64,000 nucleotides of DNA, taken from assembly GCA_947846985.1 (NCBI GenBank), contig CANTUZ010000001.1, positions 108,703,757 through 108,767,756 on the forward strand, written 5' to 3'. Below, piece by piece: positions 26,618-38,800 of the stretch. The position numbers and the translations under genes are program-made. The stretch comes from Fratercula arctica (Eukaryota > Chordata > Aves > Charadriiformes > Alcidae). Numbering within the stretch: position 1 is the first letter of the stretch; every line of letters begins with the position of its first letter. Under the pieces are notes generated by a model that worked only from the letters and a program-made list of their open reading frames with translations, made no database searches and was not told the origin of the DNA.

Positions 26618-29600
26618 CTGTGCACAGTATATGTGTGGAGCAAGTGCACAAAGGCATTTGGTGTAGTAATTATGAGTGATTGCTATCAGATGACAATATG
26701 TGTTAACATTTGGTTTGTTTTAATTCATTAACATATCCTGTCTGACAGTGTAACCTAGTCAAGGAATTAGTAAGATAATGACAAAAAAAGGAAGAGAAAA
26801 CAGTGTGGGTGAGGTGTTATATTGTCTGCTGAAGCAGCAGTAGAGAGGGGTCACATAGAGGTGATTTGGGAAGCTGTGTGCTTTCCAGAGCTTCCCAATG
26901 CATGCGATAACTAAAGAACAATTTAGGCAATTATGCAAAGACACCTCAGAGGGCTGCTGTCAAGAAGGAAAAGGAAGTGAACCCATTTCAACTACCCTGC
27001 TTTCCCCTCAGGGTCACACAAAGTAAGAAATCCTCTCTTTTTCTAAAAGGGTCTTTTATGAACTGAAGGGACCAAGAACAGAGCTTCCTGTGCTTCCCTG
27101 ATACTTTCCTACTACAGCAAGGGTTGCTTATAATCTGTAAGTTACGAAGAATTTCTTTCCACTTAGTTGCTGTTTTGTAACACAGCATATGTGGCCATTA
27201 TATTTTAAAACTTTACCTTCCCTTTAGAGGCTGTTTTACGTTGCTTTCCATGCTATATATTTTCCTTCTGTTTCCATGCTTAAGTATTTATAGTTCTTAG
27301 ATTGAATTATTCTTGTTACCTACAAGTTGTCTTAACAAACATGAATGAAAATGAAACTAAGGCATTGATAGCAATGGCAAAAGTAAAGGCTAAAAGCCTG
27401 TTGTTTTTGTAGTGAATCATGTAAAAAAACTTTTAATGAAATTCTAAAGGTTATTCTAAGGCAAAATCAGAATTCTGTCTGGGAACAAGTATTTTATATA
27501 AATATGCCATTAGGGTATGTAGAACAGTGCTCAAGCATTATGATTGCAGAGGATATATATTTTTTAACTCTGAGATGAATACCCACAATATTGCTTACAT
27601 TAAATCTGTTTTGTACCATTATTTCCAGTGGTCAGGCTGATTCACTCAGAGTGAAAAATTAATCACTTAATCCCTCTGTGTCTGAGTTGTTAAGTTTTGG
27701 AATTAAAACAATCATTTGGCATACCTGCTGCTTCTACCACTTTTGTTGCATCCTACTGCTTTTGAGAGTAGATGTCCAGTTGTTTAGCAGCAGTATCTGT
27801 CAGACATTCATGTGGAAATTCCTGATGAACGTTGAATTGCGTGTGCGTAGGCTGGGTCTGCTTTGCCTGTGCAGTGCATCTAAAGCGTACCAGACGCTGA
27901 ACTAATGGATGAGAAAGAAAATGTTGGCAAATGTTTGTCCAATCCTTTGGCTTCCCTGTCTATTTAAACTAGTTTTCCATGGCTATCACTTACTATGTGT
28001 TTGTACAACATCTACCACACTGAGGGCTTTAGACAGCACTGAAGTAAAGCTAGTAAACAGTCATACAGTGGAGGTTTTCCTCCCTAGGTGGAAAGCATAC
28101 ATTTCCAGAGATATCACTTCGTCGTGGTTGAGAGGAGCTTTCTGAGATACGAAGTACCTGAAAGAAATTTGCAATAAAACAGAGAAAATGATTCTCCAGT
28201 TCTTTGATGATTGTAGTATAAATGCCACTGGTTCAGTATTTACTAGAAGTAATTATTTTTTTCAGTTGCTAACTTCTTCCCTCTAAAAATATAGTGCGTT
28301 TCTGGACAGATCAGCCAACATCAAACATTTTCTGAATCTTAAGCATGACGTCTGGTTGCAGATTATAGATGGTAGTTATGTAGAAATGGTAGCTGGAACC
28401 TCTCCAGCCACCAACTTCATGCAAAATCATGAACCTTTTGGATCCCTAGCGGATATTATATACTGACATGCTATCCAGGTACTGAGTTTGACAGAGCTAA
28501 TAATACTATTTATATGTATAATTATTGAAATTACCCATACTCTTTTGGTTTAATGGTGTTCAGTAAATTGGCATGCATAATTTATACATCATTGCTGTCA
28601 ACCATCAATCCAAATGTGAGACAGCGACATATAAACCGAATGACAGAATAAAGTGTTTATGAGTTTATTCAGGACAAGATCACCATAAACTATGACACTG
28701 GAAATTTTCATAGCATTTTTTTCAGTGTTTGTGCAAAATAGGATGCTGTCTATGGGATTTCATTTGTTGCATTACTATAAAACCTCTTCAATAAAAAATT
28801 TAGGAAACAACTACAGTACTCTTCAAAAAGACCCTGGGGACAGGATTTATTGTGGAAGTCAGTGTTACCGTTTTTGTTTCAATTTTTGCTATGGCTTAAT
28901 TTCAGCCTCTTATTGAAATGTCAGTCATTTAATAATGAAATGGAATCCTAAAAATTTACAACTGGATACACCTTTGAGGCTCAATCAAGAGATACACGAT
29001 ACACTAAGCAAATGAAATTCAACTATTATCATGATAATTTAGAGTAATAATTAAGACTTTCCAACTATACATTTTAACAGGAAATGCTTAAAATAACCTT
29101 TGTCTTACACATCTGAATATGCATCTATGTGCATGTATTGCCATAGCTTGAAATTACTTTAACATTCATGATATTAATCAAAATGGCAGGGTACATTACA
29201 GATGATTCAGATGCCCCAATCTCATTACACGGGAATGCTACACAGTGATATTGGTATTATGTTTTCATTTTTATTTTGAGAATGCAGTAAACAACTAATA
29301 ATTCGAGATGTTCTAAATTTCTTTTGCAAGGTGCCAAGTGCTGAAAGAAGTAATTAACATGAAATGAGGTAATCTATGAATAGAAGCTAAAGAGAAACTG
29401 CTGAGTTATTTTTGGCACTCTAATGAATAAATGGATTGTTTTCAATGTTCTGTCAACGAGTACAATGAGTTAAAATGCACTGTGAGTTGAAACATGCTGC
29501 CTCACTTTCACTTGGTTTGAACCAAGTCTATTAGAACAAATAACAACCACAAATATTCTAGAGAATTAAAGAAAAAACAGATTTAATGCTTATATTCCCA

Positions 29601-30301
29601 TAGATGCTAAAATTCATGCTTCTCATAGAAACCAAGGATCTAATTGTACTTACTCAGTTAAACATATTTTCAGTAAAAATATGTTTTGATCTTGTATGTG
29701 GATTTCTATGACTGAACACTAGGTCATAGCTAGTGGCTACTTATCAAGTTAAACATCAGTAGAACTTTGTCGTTACTTTAAATTAGCTCTTTGGCCACAA
29801 ACTATGCCAGCAAAAGAGCTTTCCTTTGATGACTGTTGATTGAAATAGTTGAGAGATCACCCAGAACAGCTATTAACCTGAGGAAGGACATTCAAAGGAT
29901 GATTAAAAGTAAAGACATCAGTCCAAATGTGAAAGCAATCATGAAATAAATGCATTTAGGATCAAGATTGTGATGGCACATCCAGTAAGCATGGTGAGGA
30001 TAATGTTTACCTACTAAGTAATCCAGATAAAGCATTGCGTTTCATGTCAGTGCCAGCATCCTGCTTTGAACAGGAGTTTAGACTACAAGGCTTCCTGAAG
30101 TCTCTTCTGCTCTGAGTTATCATATGATACTAACCTTGAAAAGTATAAATGCAGTTCATGAGTTATAAGTGACAATAGCTACTGACTGGCACATTATGAA
30201 TGTTTTTCAGAAGCTCACTAGGTCTAGTTTCTTAAGTCTTGCTGTTCTTACTAATAAAATTTAATTTACAGGGTCATATCAGTTGTCAAAAAAAGAGGAT
30301 C

Positions 30302-30338
30302 GTACTTAAATAATGTACGTACTTAAATAAGTCAGTAC
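30302..30338. repeat. 17-base tandem duplication, GTACTTAAATAA unit
   Basis: GTACTTAAATAATGTAC is followed immediately by GTACTTAAATAAGTCAGTAC. The junction makes a small GTAC palindrome. It is a local duplication with later divergence. Confidence 0.8.
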
Positions 30339-31530
30339 TGAAAAAAACCCCACCAGATATAAAATGTGAAAGACATTAAAGAGAAGAGTATAACTTGTAT
30401 CTTTATACATAGTCCTGAGAAAATTTTGTCATGTCCCCTAACCATTAAATTCCTGGTACAGTACTGTATGTTTTCTGTTGAGTTGCATCCCATCTGACTT
30501 AAGAACTCAAGAGTGTAGCTGTCTATGCCTGCACTAACCATCCTCTGCTGATTTTATAGTCAGAAGAAGGGAACAGTCTCTTTCATTGCATGGAGTATCT
30601 GGCCAGCTGCTGTGCAGTTCCTCCTCTCCTGGAACAGACACTGCAGATGTGTCTGTTTCTCTCCATTGAATAAGAAGTAGATGACCATCTCAGATGTTGA
30701 TGCCCACACTATGGACCCTGTAGACCCCCCGCAGCCTGGCACAAAATATCACACACACAACCATGATGTCTCTGGGAAAATAAACCATTGATGTCAAAAG
30801 AATATTTCAGCAGCAGAGTTTGAGGCCTCTTGTGTCTCTGAGGTAACTCATATAGTTTATGAGTGACAGGAAAAGGGACAGATTTCTCTGCTAATTATCT
30901 ACTAGTAAGATAAAGGCCATAGTTTTATCTGAATCCTGTGGAAAATCATATTTAAAGTTACTACAGTGTCCACCTATGTAATTTATAAGTAAAACTCTGC
31001 AACATAGGCCATGTGATGTAGCTGCTGTCAAAGCCAAAGATGCCAACCAGATTCTACATGTGATGACCCTTCAGATGAACCCATTACAGAAATAGGATTT
31101 AGTGTGTGCCTGGTGTCAGCAGGAAAAAGCATAAGGGCAAAGCATCAACTTTGTGACATTTCTGTGTTATCTAAAGACTCACTTAAACCACTTTTAAGAG
31201 TAACTTGAACAGGGCATAAAACCTTGTTCAGACATGTGAAAGTGAGGAAGGCTGTTGGTCAGATAGTTCTTCAGGAAAGATGGTGTCAGGGTGCAGTGCA
31301 GTGCCCTCCCTCCCCAACCATCCCTGTCCTGCAGCCCCCAGTGAGGTGAGCTGGGATGGGACATGAACGATGCACCACGGATGGCTACAGCCCAGCCATC
31401 CTCAGGCACCACTGCAGGCCCTAGGCCTTCCTGGGAAGGCAGCAACTGGAATGGGATGGGTCTGAAGTTGGGGTCGGGGTGGGGTGTTGTCTGGCTTATC
31501 GGAACCCAGTGCTGGGCAAGGTGCTGGGCA

Positions 31531-31800
31531 TGGAGTATCCTGTATTCCAGTTTGTGCCCAGTGCCTCTGGTCCTGTCACTGGGCATCCCTGACAAGAACC
31601 TGGCTCCCTCTTCTTTAGTCCCCCCATCAGGTACTTGTACACATGGATCAGGTCTCCTGAGCCTTCTCTGCTCCAGGCTGGACAGTCCCAGCTCTCTCAG
31701 CCTCTCCTCATAGGACAGATGCAGATCCTTTAATTGTCTTTCTGGCCCTTCCCTGGACTCTCCAGTTCTTGTTCTTGGGAGCACAGCACTCCAAGAGTAG
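31531..31800 (-). mobile_element. CR1 LINE fragment, antisense, internal piece without its 3' end
   Basis: On the minus strand this reads as the CR1 ORF2 tail: [20 protein letters not shown], then a segment equal to GDLIxVYKYL but frameshifted, then an SDRTRGTGHKLEYR-like stretch. Similarity stops near 31531, just where the C-terminal HWNRLP region and 3' repeats would be expected. In their place is 260 bases of GC-rich DNA that I cannot align to CR1. Several small indels also break the upstream RVQRRATK region. It is older and more damaged than the 25.9 kb copy but similar to it in type. The missing 3' end is unusual, because CR1 truncation is normally at the 5' side. Confidence 0.85.
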
Positions 31801-34419
31801 GCTTAGCATTGTAGTATGTCACATGTAGTAAAGTCTCCATTCAAAGATTTCACCTGAGAAATGAAGCTACATGAAGGGATAAATGGATTTTTTTCTCCAA
31901 ACGGGACTATTTTGGAGAGAGTAGCACTACTATTGGAAATTCTTTGGCATGTGTGAGACTTCCTGACTACATGAGCTCTTTTAAGCAAGGAAATATACAA
32001 TAGGAAACATGCAGAACATGCACATGCAGTTCTCCACCATCCAGGGGGAGGAGAGAGATCAGATTTTTAGGTTGTATTTCCAGTATTTTTCAGATTTTTT
32101 TTGCTTTTCAGGACCTCAGAGTATCTAAGTGGTTCAGTACAGCTTTCTGCTCAGCTTTATGGCACTTGTTTGTGTTTAGTTTTTTTAAAAATAAGAAATC
32201 TGATCATGGCTGAAAAGTTATTTATAATGTTTACTGTTAGCATTGGAGGGTAAAATATGTTAATTAAAAAGAGAACACAGGTCTCCACTAGATGAATTCT
32301 TGGCCTTTCTTCCACTTCTCATCCTGCACTGTTGCCTTCCATAGCACATGTGCTTTGGGAAATCTGTAAATCCTTGTGGAAAAACAGCTGTAATTCTGTA
32401 GACAGTATTAATTCTCCAAAGTATGCTGATACATCCGATAGAAGCTATGCTGGCCTTGATAGGGTTTCAATGTCTGCATAAAAATGAAACTGAACTGGAG
32501 TAGAAGTATAATACGTTTCATTTTTATGACTATTTTCCTCTGCCTTTTCAGTTGTAGGTATCTGCCTCTCAGCAGCCACTAGAGTGTCAATGTCAAAGCC
32601 ATGCTGACAAGACCTCTAGTCCCTGTTGCCCTTCAAAGTGTAAAGGGTTCACCCAGTGTGTGGCACATGATGTATGGTTCCCTTCCCCATACCAGCAAAG
32701 CAAGACGTTTTCTTGTCCTTTGAAATGTCTTTTGTTACTTCTAACTTTTACCTCTCTCAAGTATTGGAAGCATCATGCCCTTCTAGAATATCTCTAAGTA
32801 ACCAAAGGGAGCACTGCCCTCTAAAGGTTGAAGGTGAGATAGAAGGCAGCTCTCTCTACGCCTTAGTAGCTCTTTTCAGAGTTGTCTTTGTAAAGGTGTT
32901 TTAGGTCATAGCCAGCACTTAAGCATGAAGTCTGAATACTTGTATCAGCATGGGAAAGAGTATTGGTGTGGTTTTGCCAGGTTTACGTTCAGAATGAGTA
33001 ATAACAGTACATAAATAATACACCAATTTAGTAGTGTTAGAAACCTGACATAGTTTTAAGCTTATAATCTTTAGACACATTACGGTGTTTAATAAAAAAC
33101 AAACAAACAAACAAACAAACAAAGGACCCAAGTGATATTTTCCATACCTGCTACCCTAATGTTCCTTTTAATTAATACCTATCTGCAATTTTAGATCTCC
33201 AAAAATCCAACACTAGGTTATAATGAGCAAATGCAAAGGGTAAAAGTAAAAATGGATTAGTAAGGCACTCAGAGGTTAGCATATGACATGGAAGTCAAAA
33301 AATGCTATGAGACCCTGAAATTTAAACTGCTACATTTTTAATGTATCAATAACAATTCGTAGTAAGACAGGTAGACCTGCAAGGCTTCCCTACATTTCTG
33401 TAATGTATTACACACTGGAAAATCTTATTCTAAATAATCCAAAGGAAGATAGATTTCTGGTATTTCAATTTTAAAGGCAGAAAAAAGTTGCTCTGAGTTT
33501 AAATCACCTGCCCAAAAGATAAACCCGTATTATCCAGGAAAACATTTTCATTCTTAAACCATGGATATAGACTTGAATGTGAACCAAGTCATCTGAACAA
33601 AAGAAACTGGATAGAATCTCAAATTGCTTTGGAATGATAGGTTCAGAAAAATATAAATATAAATATAGAAAAGCAAAAATTGAGTATAGTGAGTCTGGAA
33701 GACAACTGGTCTTCCAAGTCCTGCTTACATATGTGTATAAAATACAAAGCAGACTTCTCATGTCGTAAAAATAAGAGCTATTTGACTTGTTTGCTGGGTG
33801 AAATTCAAGTTCTGTTAGACATAACTGGAGAATTCAAAAAACAAAGGTAAAAAAGATTTTGCTTGCACCATTCTGGGGCCACTGAAATGATCATTAACAT
33901 TAAACAGCACTAATTTTCACACTTCTCTAACACCCCTTTCTCTCAACATATTCCTCTGCTAGTCATAATCCAGACTAGAAAAATCTTCCAGGAGCTACCA
34001 GCCCTCAGGAGATTCACATGTGTGCCAGCCTCTTCTCCTGACACCATGCTGGAAGTGAGAAGGGGCAGGGAAAGGAGCAGAGCATGCCTTCTGCCATGGA
34101 GGTAACACTGCCCAAAACATGGGGAGGGCATATTTGCCAGGGAAAGAGAAGTAGCAGGGAAAGGTGGTTTGGTCTGCAGCTAGGCCAGTCAGAGCAGTGA
34201 ACAAGACCAGTGTCACCAAGGTGGGTGGCATCAGCATCCACTAATATTTTGTCAGTTAGTAATGGAATTATTTAGAAATTCAGAAATTAGTATGATTTAG
34301 AAATCATAGTATGACCATGGTGTTGGTATGTTGTGCATGACTAGGAGAGTAGCTCAAAGTCATCTGAGGATTTCTCTGAAGAGGAAGTTCCTATGGAGAG
34401 TCAAAATGGACTTAGAGCA
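31801..34419. other. AT-rich non-coding stretch
   Basis: Nothing supported apart from the (AAAC)n repeat at 33095-33123. Frames near 34.0-34.2 kb overlap on the same strand and have no recognisable product. Confidence 0.6.
33095..33123. repeat. (AAAC)n microsatellite
   Basis: About seven uninterrupted AAAC units. Simple slippage repeat. Confidence 0.92.
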
Positions 34420-35065
34420 AACATGAGCCCTCAGTGTGCACTAGCAGCCCAGAAAGCCAATCGTATCCTGGGCTGCATCAGGAGAAGCGTGGCCAGCAGG
34501 TCGAGGGAGGCGATTCTCCCCCTCTACTCCACTCTCGTGAGACCCCTCCTCGAGTGCTGCGTCCAGTTCTGGAGCCCTTACTACAAGAAACATATGGACA
34601 TGCTGGAACATGTCCAGAGAAGGGCCACAAGGATGGTCAGAGGGCTGGAGCACCTCTCCTATGAGGACAGACTGAGAGAGTTGGGGTAGTTCAGTCTGGA
34701 GAAAAGAAGGCTCCAAGAAGACCTTATAGTGGCCTACCAGTATCTTAAGGGGGCCTACAAGAAAGTTGGTGGACTTTTTAGGATGTTGGGTAATGGTAGG
34801 ACTAGAGGGAATGGATTAAAACTAGAGATGGGATGATTCAGACTGGACATTAGGAAGAAGTTCTTCACCATGAGGGTGGTGAGACACTGGAACAGGTTGG
34901 CCAGAGAGGTGGTGGATGCCCCATCCCTGGAATTTTTTAAGGCCGGGCTCGATGAGGCTCTGAGCAACCTGATCTAGTGGGAGGTGTCCCTGCCCATGGC
35001 AGGAGGGTTTGGAACTAGATGATCTTTAAGGTCCCTTCCAACCCAAACCATTCTATGATTCTATG
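34420..35065 (+). mobile_element. CR1 LINE, 5'-truncated copy, nearly identical to the tail of the 51 kb copy
   Basis: Similarity begins abruptly at AACATGAGCCCTCAGTG and runs to the terminal ATTCTATGATTCTATG. It encodes the CR1 ORF2 segment from [19 protein letters not shown] through [12 protein letters not shown] to [18 protein letters not shown]. Breaks visible in frame are a TAG at about 34687 (TTG in the 51 kb copy), a 3-base deletion near 34766, a TGA in GGATGATTCAGA also present in the 51 kb copy, and a late TAG in CTGATCTAGTGG. It differs from 52337-52993 by only a small number of substitutions over 650 bases, so the two come from the same source or are related by duplication. There is no RT core. 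No target-site duplication is evident, as is normal for CR1. Confidence 0.96.
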
Positions 35066-35751
35066 TGCTGCCAGAGTATCATAAACCATCTCAATGCCAA
35101 GAAGGATCAGGTCTAAAGGATCAGGTTCACCTCAGGTACTGCCGTGTGGAAGACCAAACAAATGCCACCTAGGTCAATGGATTGAAAAGTGTGAGGGAGG
35201 AGTTAGTTTTTTTCTGTGAGGAGAGTAAGGTCATAGCAGCCAAGGTCTTGTCAGAGTTAGACTCATCTTTACTTAACTTCTTATACAGCCCTCAGACTGA
35301 TCACCAGAGTAGCAGAGTTAAGATTTTTCTTCCACACTGAACACAGTTTTCGAGGATGCCAGAGATTTTCACACCTCTCCATGTTACTTTAGTATATGAA
35401 ACTGTCAGGCCCCAATTTTTTCTCTGTAGAGGAAGTATTTAAAATCATATTTGAAATGAAGCGTGTGCAGTTTATTAATTTTCTCCCAGACAGCCCTGTG
35501 CTGTGGTCTCTCTAAATGGTCAAGTGTCATCTTGGGTCAGTGGCTTAAAGGGCAATCTTTAGCTGCTATGTACGTGGAGATGGAAAATACTACGTTTGTG
35601 TTTTAATTAGTTTTGAAAAAGTCCATGTATACTGTCTGAGAAGGACTCTGGAATGAAAAAAGGAGCAATTTGTAGGGAAATTACAGGATATGAGAGAGAG
35701 GTTATGTATGGGTACCACCAGGATATGGGGATATTTTTTGTTTTTCACCGA

Positions 35752-35826
35752 TTTGCTATTAGTAAATATTTGCTATTACTAATTATTTGGTATTATTTGC
35801 AAATTATCTGCTATTAGTAAATATTG
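35752..35826. repeat. Degenerate minisatellite, TTTGCTATTAGTAAATA unit
   Basis: Four imperfect units of about 17 bases (TTTGCTATTAGTAAATA, TTTGCTATTACTAATTA, TTTGGTATTATTTGCAAATTA, TGCTATTAGTAAATA). The first and last are the most alike. Confidence 0.8.
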
Positions 35827-38800
35827 CTGAGCCTTGTTTTGCCTTTTTTTGAGATATAGGCTATTTATTTCTATTACTTTTTTAACTATAAGAAACAAAT
35901 ATATATTCTGTGGTATTGTGCATAGAAAATCTGTCTTCATGTAAAATTAACTTGGATTGAGACAATTGTCACTAAAACAGTCGAACAAAGCTTCTGAATT
36001 ATTAACTGTAGTCCTGGTATATTGTGGTACTAGAACCTCCCTTATGTTTTTCAAACTCTGTGAAGCATAACTGTCTTCCTTTTTAATCTTCTCTAAAACT
36101 TTTACAGAAAAAGACAAAAAAAAAAAAAGACACATAAAAAGGTGGTACGATTGGTGGAAATCTTGGAATATTTTCCCTAGAGAACATTTTCTTAAAAGTA
36201 ATATGCCTGTGAGGTAGGAAGGAAGTAATTTCTGCCCTTTTCTGTCTGCTTTCTGTGATATTTGCATTCTCATAGAGTGTACATTGTCTGCTGAACTGCC
36301 CATAACTTTCTAAAATATGAAGTCTGGCTCTGTAGTAGTGTTCTGCATTGCATTAGATTTAATAAATAAAGGTAGAATGGTGGAGCAGAGATTTCACGGC
36401 AGCTATATGCAAGAAAAGAGGGATTTGAGATAATCCCTGAGAAATACTTGACACAGAAATCCGGTTCTCACTTGAGGAATAGTGATAGTAAGGCAGGGCT
36501 TTCTGTCATTTTGGTTTGTGTAAAGAATATTCTTTTCAGTAACCTTCATCAAATTTCATTTGACTTGCATATTAATAATGTATTCATAACCTCACACACT
36601 TGCTCACATGTCTTCCTGGAAAGGAAGCTCATCATTGTGGCAAAGACCTTCAAATGGTGTACACTAAAATCAATAGAGTTAGTTACACTGTCAATAGAGC
36701 TACCCTTTTTCAAATTTTCAAAATAATATTTAGTGATCTTGGGAATACCTATTTAACTGTAGGACCTTGCTCTGCCAGATTGATTTACAGTGATTTTCCT
36801 ATAGTACGCAATGATTTTCAGAAGCCTGCCTGCAGCTAATTTTAATGAGAACTGTGGCTAAATCAATGCGCTCTATTTCAAATATGCATATCCATTGAGT
36901 CTTTCAGTGTGTTCTGGATTTTTTTGATATGGCTTTCTATCAATATGAAATGTGTATCTTCATTAACTACTCCCTGATTATGTTCAAAGCAGGACAAATG
37001 CCAGGAAATCAAAGGTTACTTCCATTTTCAGTCTAAGAACCAATTACTTAATCTAAAGCCCAGCACAATAGTCAGTCTACCAGGTAATCTTATGTAGAAC
37101 AGATGTTGTTCTGGAATTTGAGATACTGGACCAGAAATACTTACTATACCTCTTACTTAGCTTGTATCCAAGCATTTTTACTGTATACTACTATATCCTT
37201 TAAGTCATTTTAAAGGCTTACAGAAATCTGCATGTGAAAAAGGGCTAGTTTATTTGGTTTTTCATAAAACAACTACAGCAGAAATTTAAAATGCATTTGT
37301 GCAAACACTTCTAAAAATTTAAGCCAAAACATTTTCAGCCCTAATGCAATATTAGATCACATCCTGCTAGTCAGTAATTTGATAGCTGTCTTAGAAACAG
37401 TCACAAAATTACATTTCCTACTGTTGAAGCTTTGCATGTTTAGCTGACTATACTGGTACAATACCTCAGATTGTGCTTGGTCTTCTACTTTGTTGTTTTA
37501 AAGGACCATATTTATAACCCTTCTGGCAATGGAATATTCCTTTTCCTTCTGTTGTAAAACTCATTGTTTGTTCATTCATACTTTTTTTTTTTTTTTCAAA
37601 TAAAAAATTGAACTTAGTGAACAAAGATCTCCCCACTGACATGTGTTTTGGTATTTTTTTACTGAGAAAAGTAAGTGTGTACTATTTCTGTAACTGATAC
37701 GTCTCCAAAGAAAAACATTTTTTTCCTTACTCAGAGACTCCCAGTGTAAATACTTTTGTTTGGTTTTAATAGAGCTAAATATATTTAATAATCATAGTAG
37801 CAAATGGTTTATATGAAATAAACTCATTGTGTACATTCCCCAGTTTATGCCTGCAGCTACTTGTTTCATTTTTGTTCATTTGTTATACTTCAATTTAATA
37901 TCTTCTGTAAGCTTAATGTGCCATGAGAAATTCCTTCTACTTGTCCCAGTGTGAAGGGAAAATACACCCAAAAGTTTGAGAACAGAATATTAATTTCAGT
38001 GGCCGCTCTCTTTTTTTATTTTTTTAATGCTCATAATACCATCAAATCAGGGTTGATTTTCCTATCTGGCCCCAGCTGAACCAGAAGTTTTGTATCTTTT
38101 TTTCCACACAGTTGTCCAGCTTCAACATGAAACATGATGGGTATCCAGACGTTGAACATCGTATAGGCTTGTGGATTAGGGTCAAAGGCAGTAAGTGTGG
38201 AATTTAATCCCTTCTGGATGACAAAAGCAAACTGACTGAAAACTAACTTTTCCTGAGCAGCTGTGACAAGCCCAGGGCTGTTAGACACTACTGTGCAGTA
38301 CCACAACATCAAGGAAGCAAGAGGGTTTCCTTTACATGCTCCATGTTTCAGTCTCTCTTTTTTCCCACTGAATGGGGGCAGTGTTTGATCACCTTGTCCA
38401 AGGTGATTAAGTCAACTTTTAATGTTTAAAGAATTTGCATACCGAATTTTGCATTTGTAGAGTCTTCGCTGGCCACAAAAGCCAAAATAATACATGTACC
38501 ACAGTGCCTAACTGTAAGAAGATAAATTTGCTGTTATGACTATACAGTAATTTGCATCTCCTCTGATCTCTGTTTCAAAGGCTAGAACCTGATCTCTCCC
38601 TGAAAAGTCATGAAGTCACTTACTGTCTTCATTTCTGGCTGAAACCTGTGGGGATGCATCCTCATTTTGCAGGTCTCGGTTCTTAATGAGTGGGCATTTA
38701 AGGAGAGTGAGCCTGCTCCGTCTGAAAACAGTGGCAAAATTCAAGTCAAATAATGGTGTGGAAAGAAGCCAAAGAGATACTCCATTCTCTATTCATGACT

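Larger units (their letters stand above)
26389..31530. other. AT-rich non-coding stretch
   Basis: No supported gene. It holds repeat copy B (26529-26617), a 17-base tandem pair (30302-30338) and, at 31270-31530, GC-rich DNA adjoining a CR1 fragment. The sequence of roughly 28500-29500 shows no identifiable repeat and is rich in homeodomain-type AT motifs, but conservation cannot be judged from one sequence. Confidence 0.5.

Noticed and set aside
34393..34716. Overlapping frames on both strands within the 34 kb CR1 copy, and the equivalent set at 52357-52639
   Set aside because: They are alternative-frame shadows of CR1 ORF2 that recur because the two copies are nearly identical, not independent genes.
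38031..38312. Minus-strand 93-codon frame ending before an A-rich run, considered as a processed pseudogene
   Set aside because: I recognise no parent protein, the A-run is short and interrupted, no flanking direct repeats are visible, and the initiator would be a non-ATG codon.
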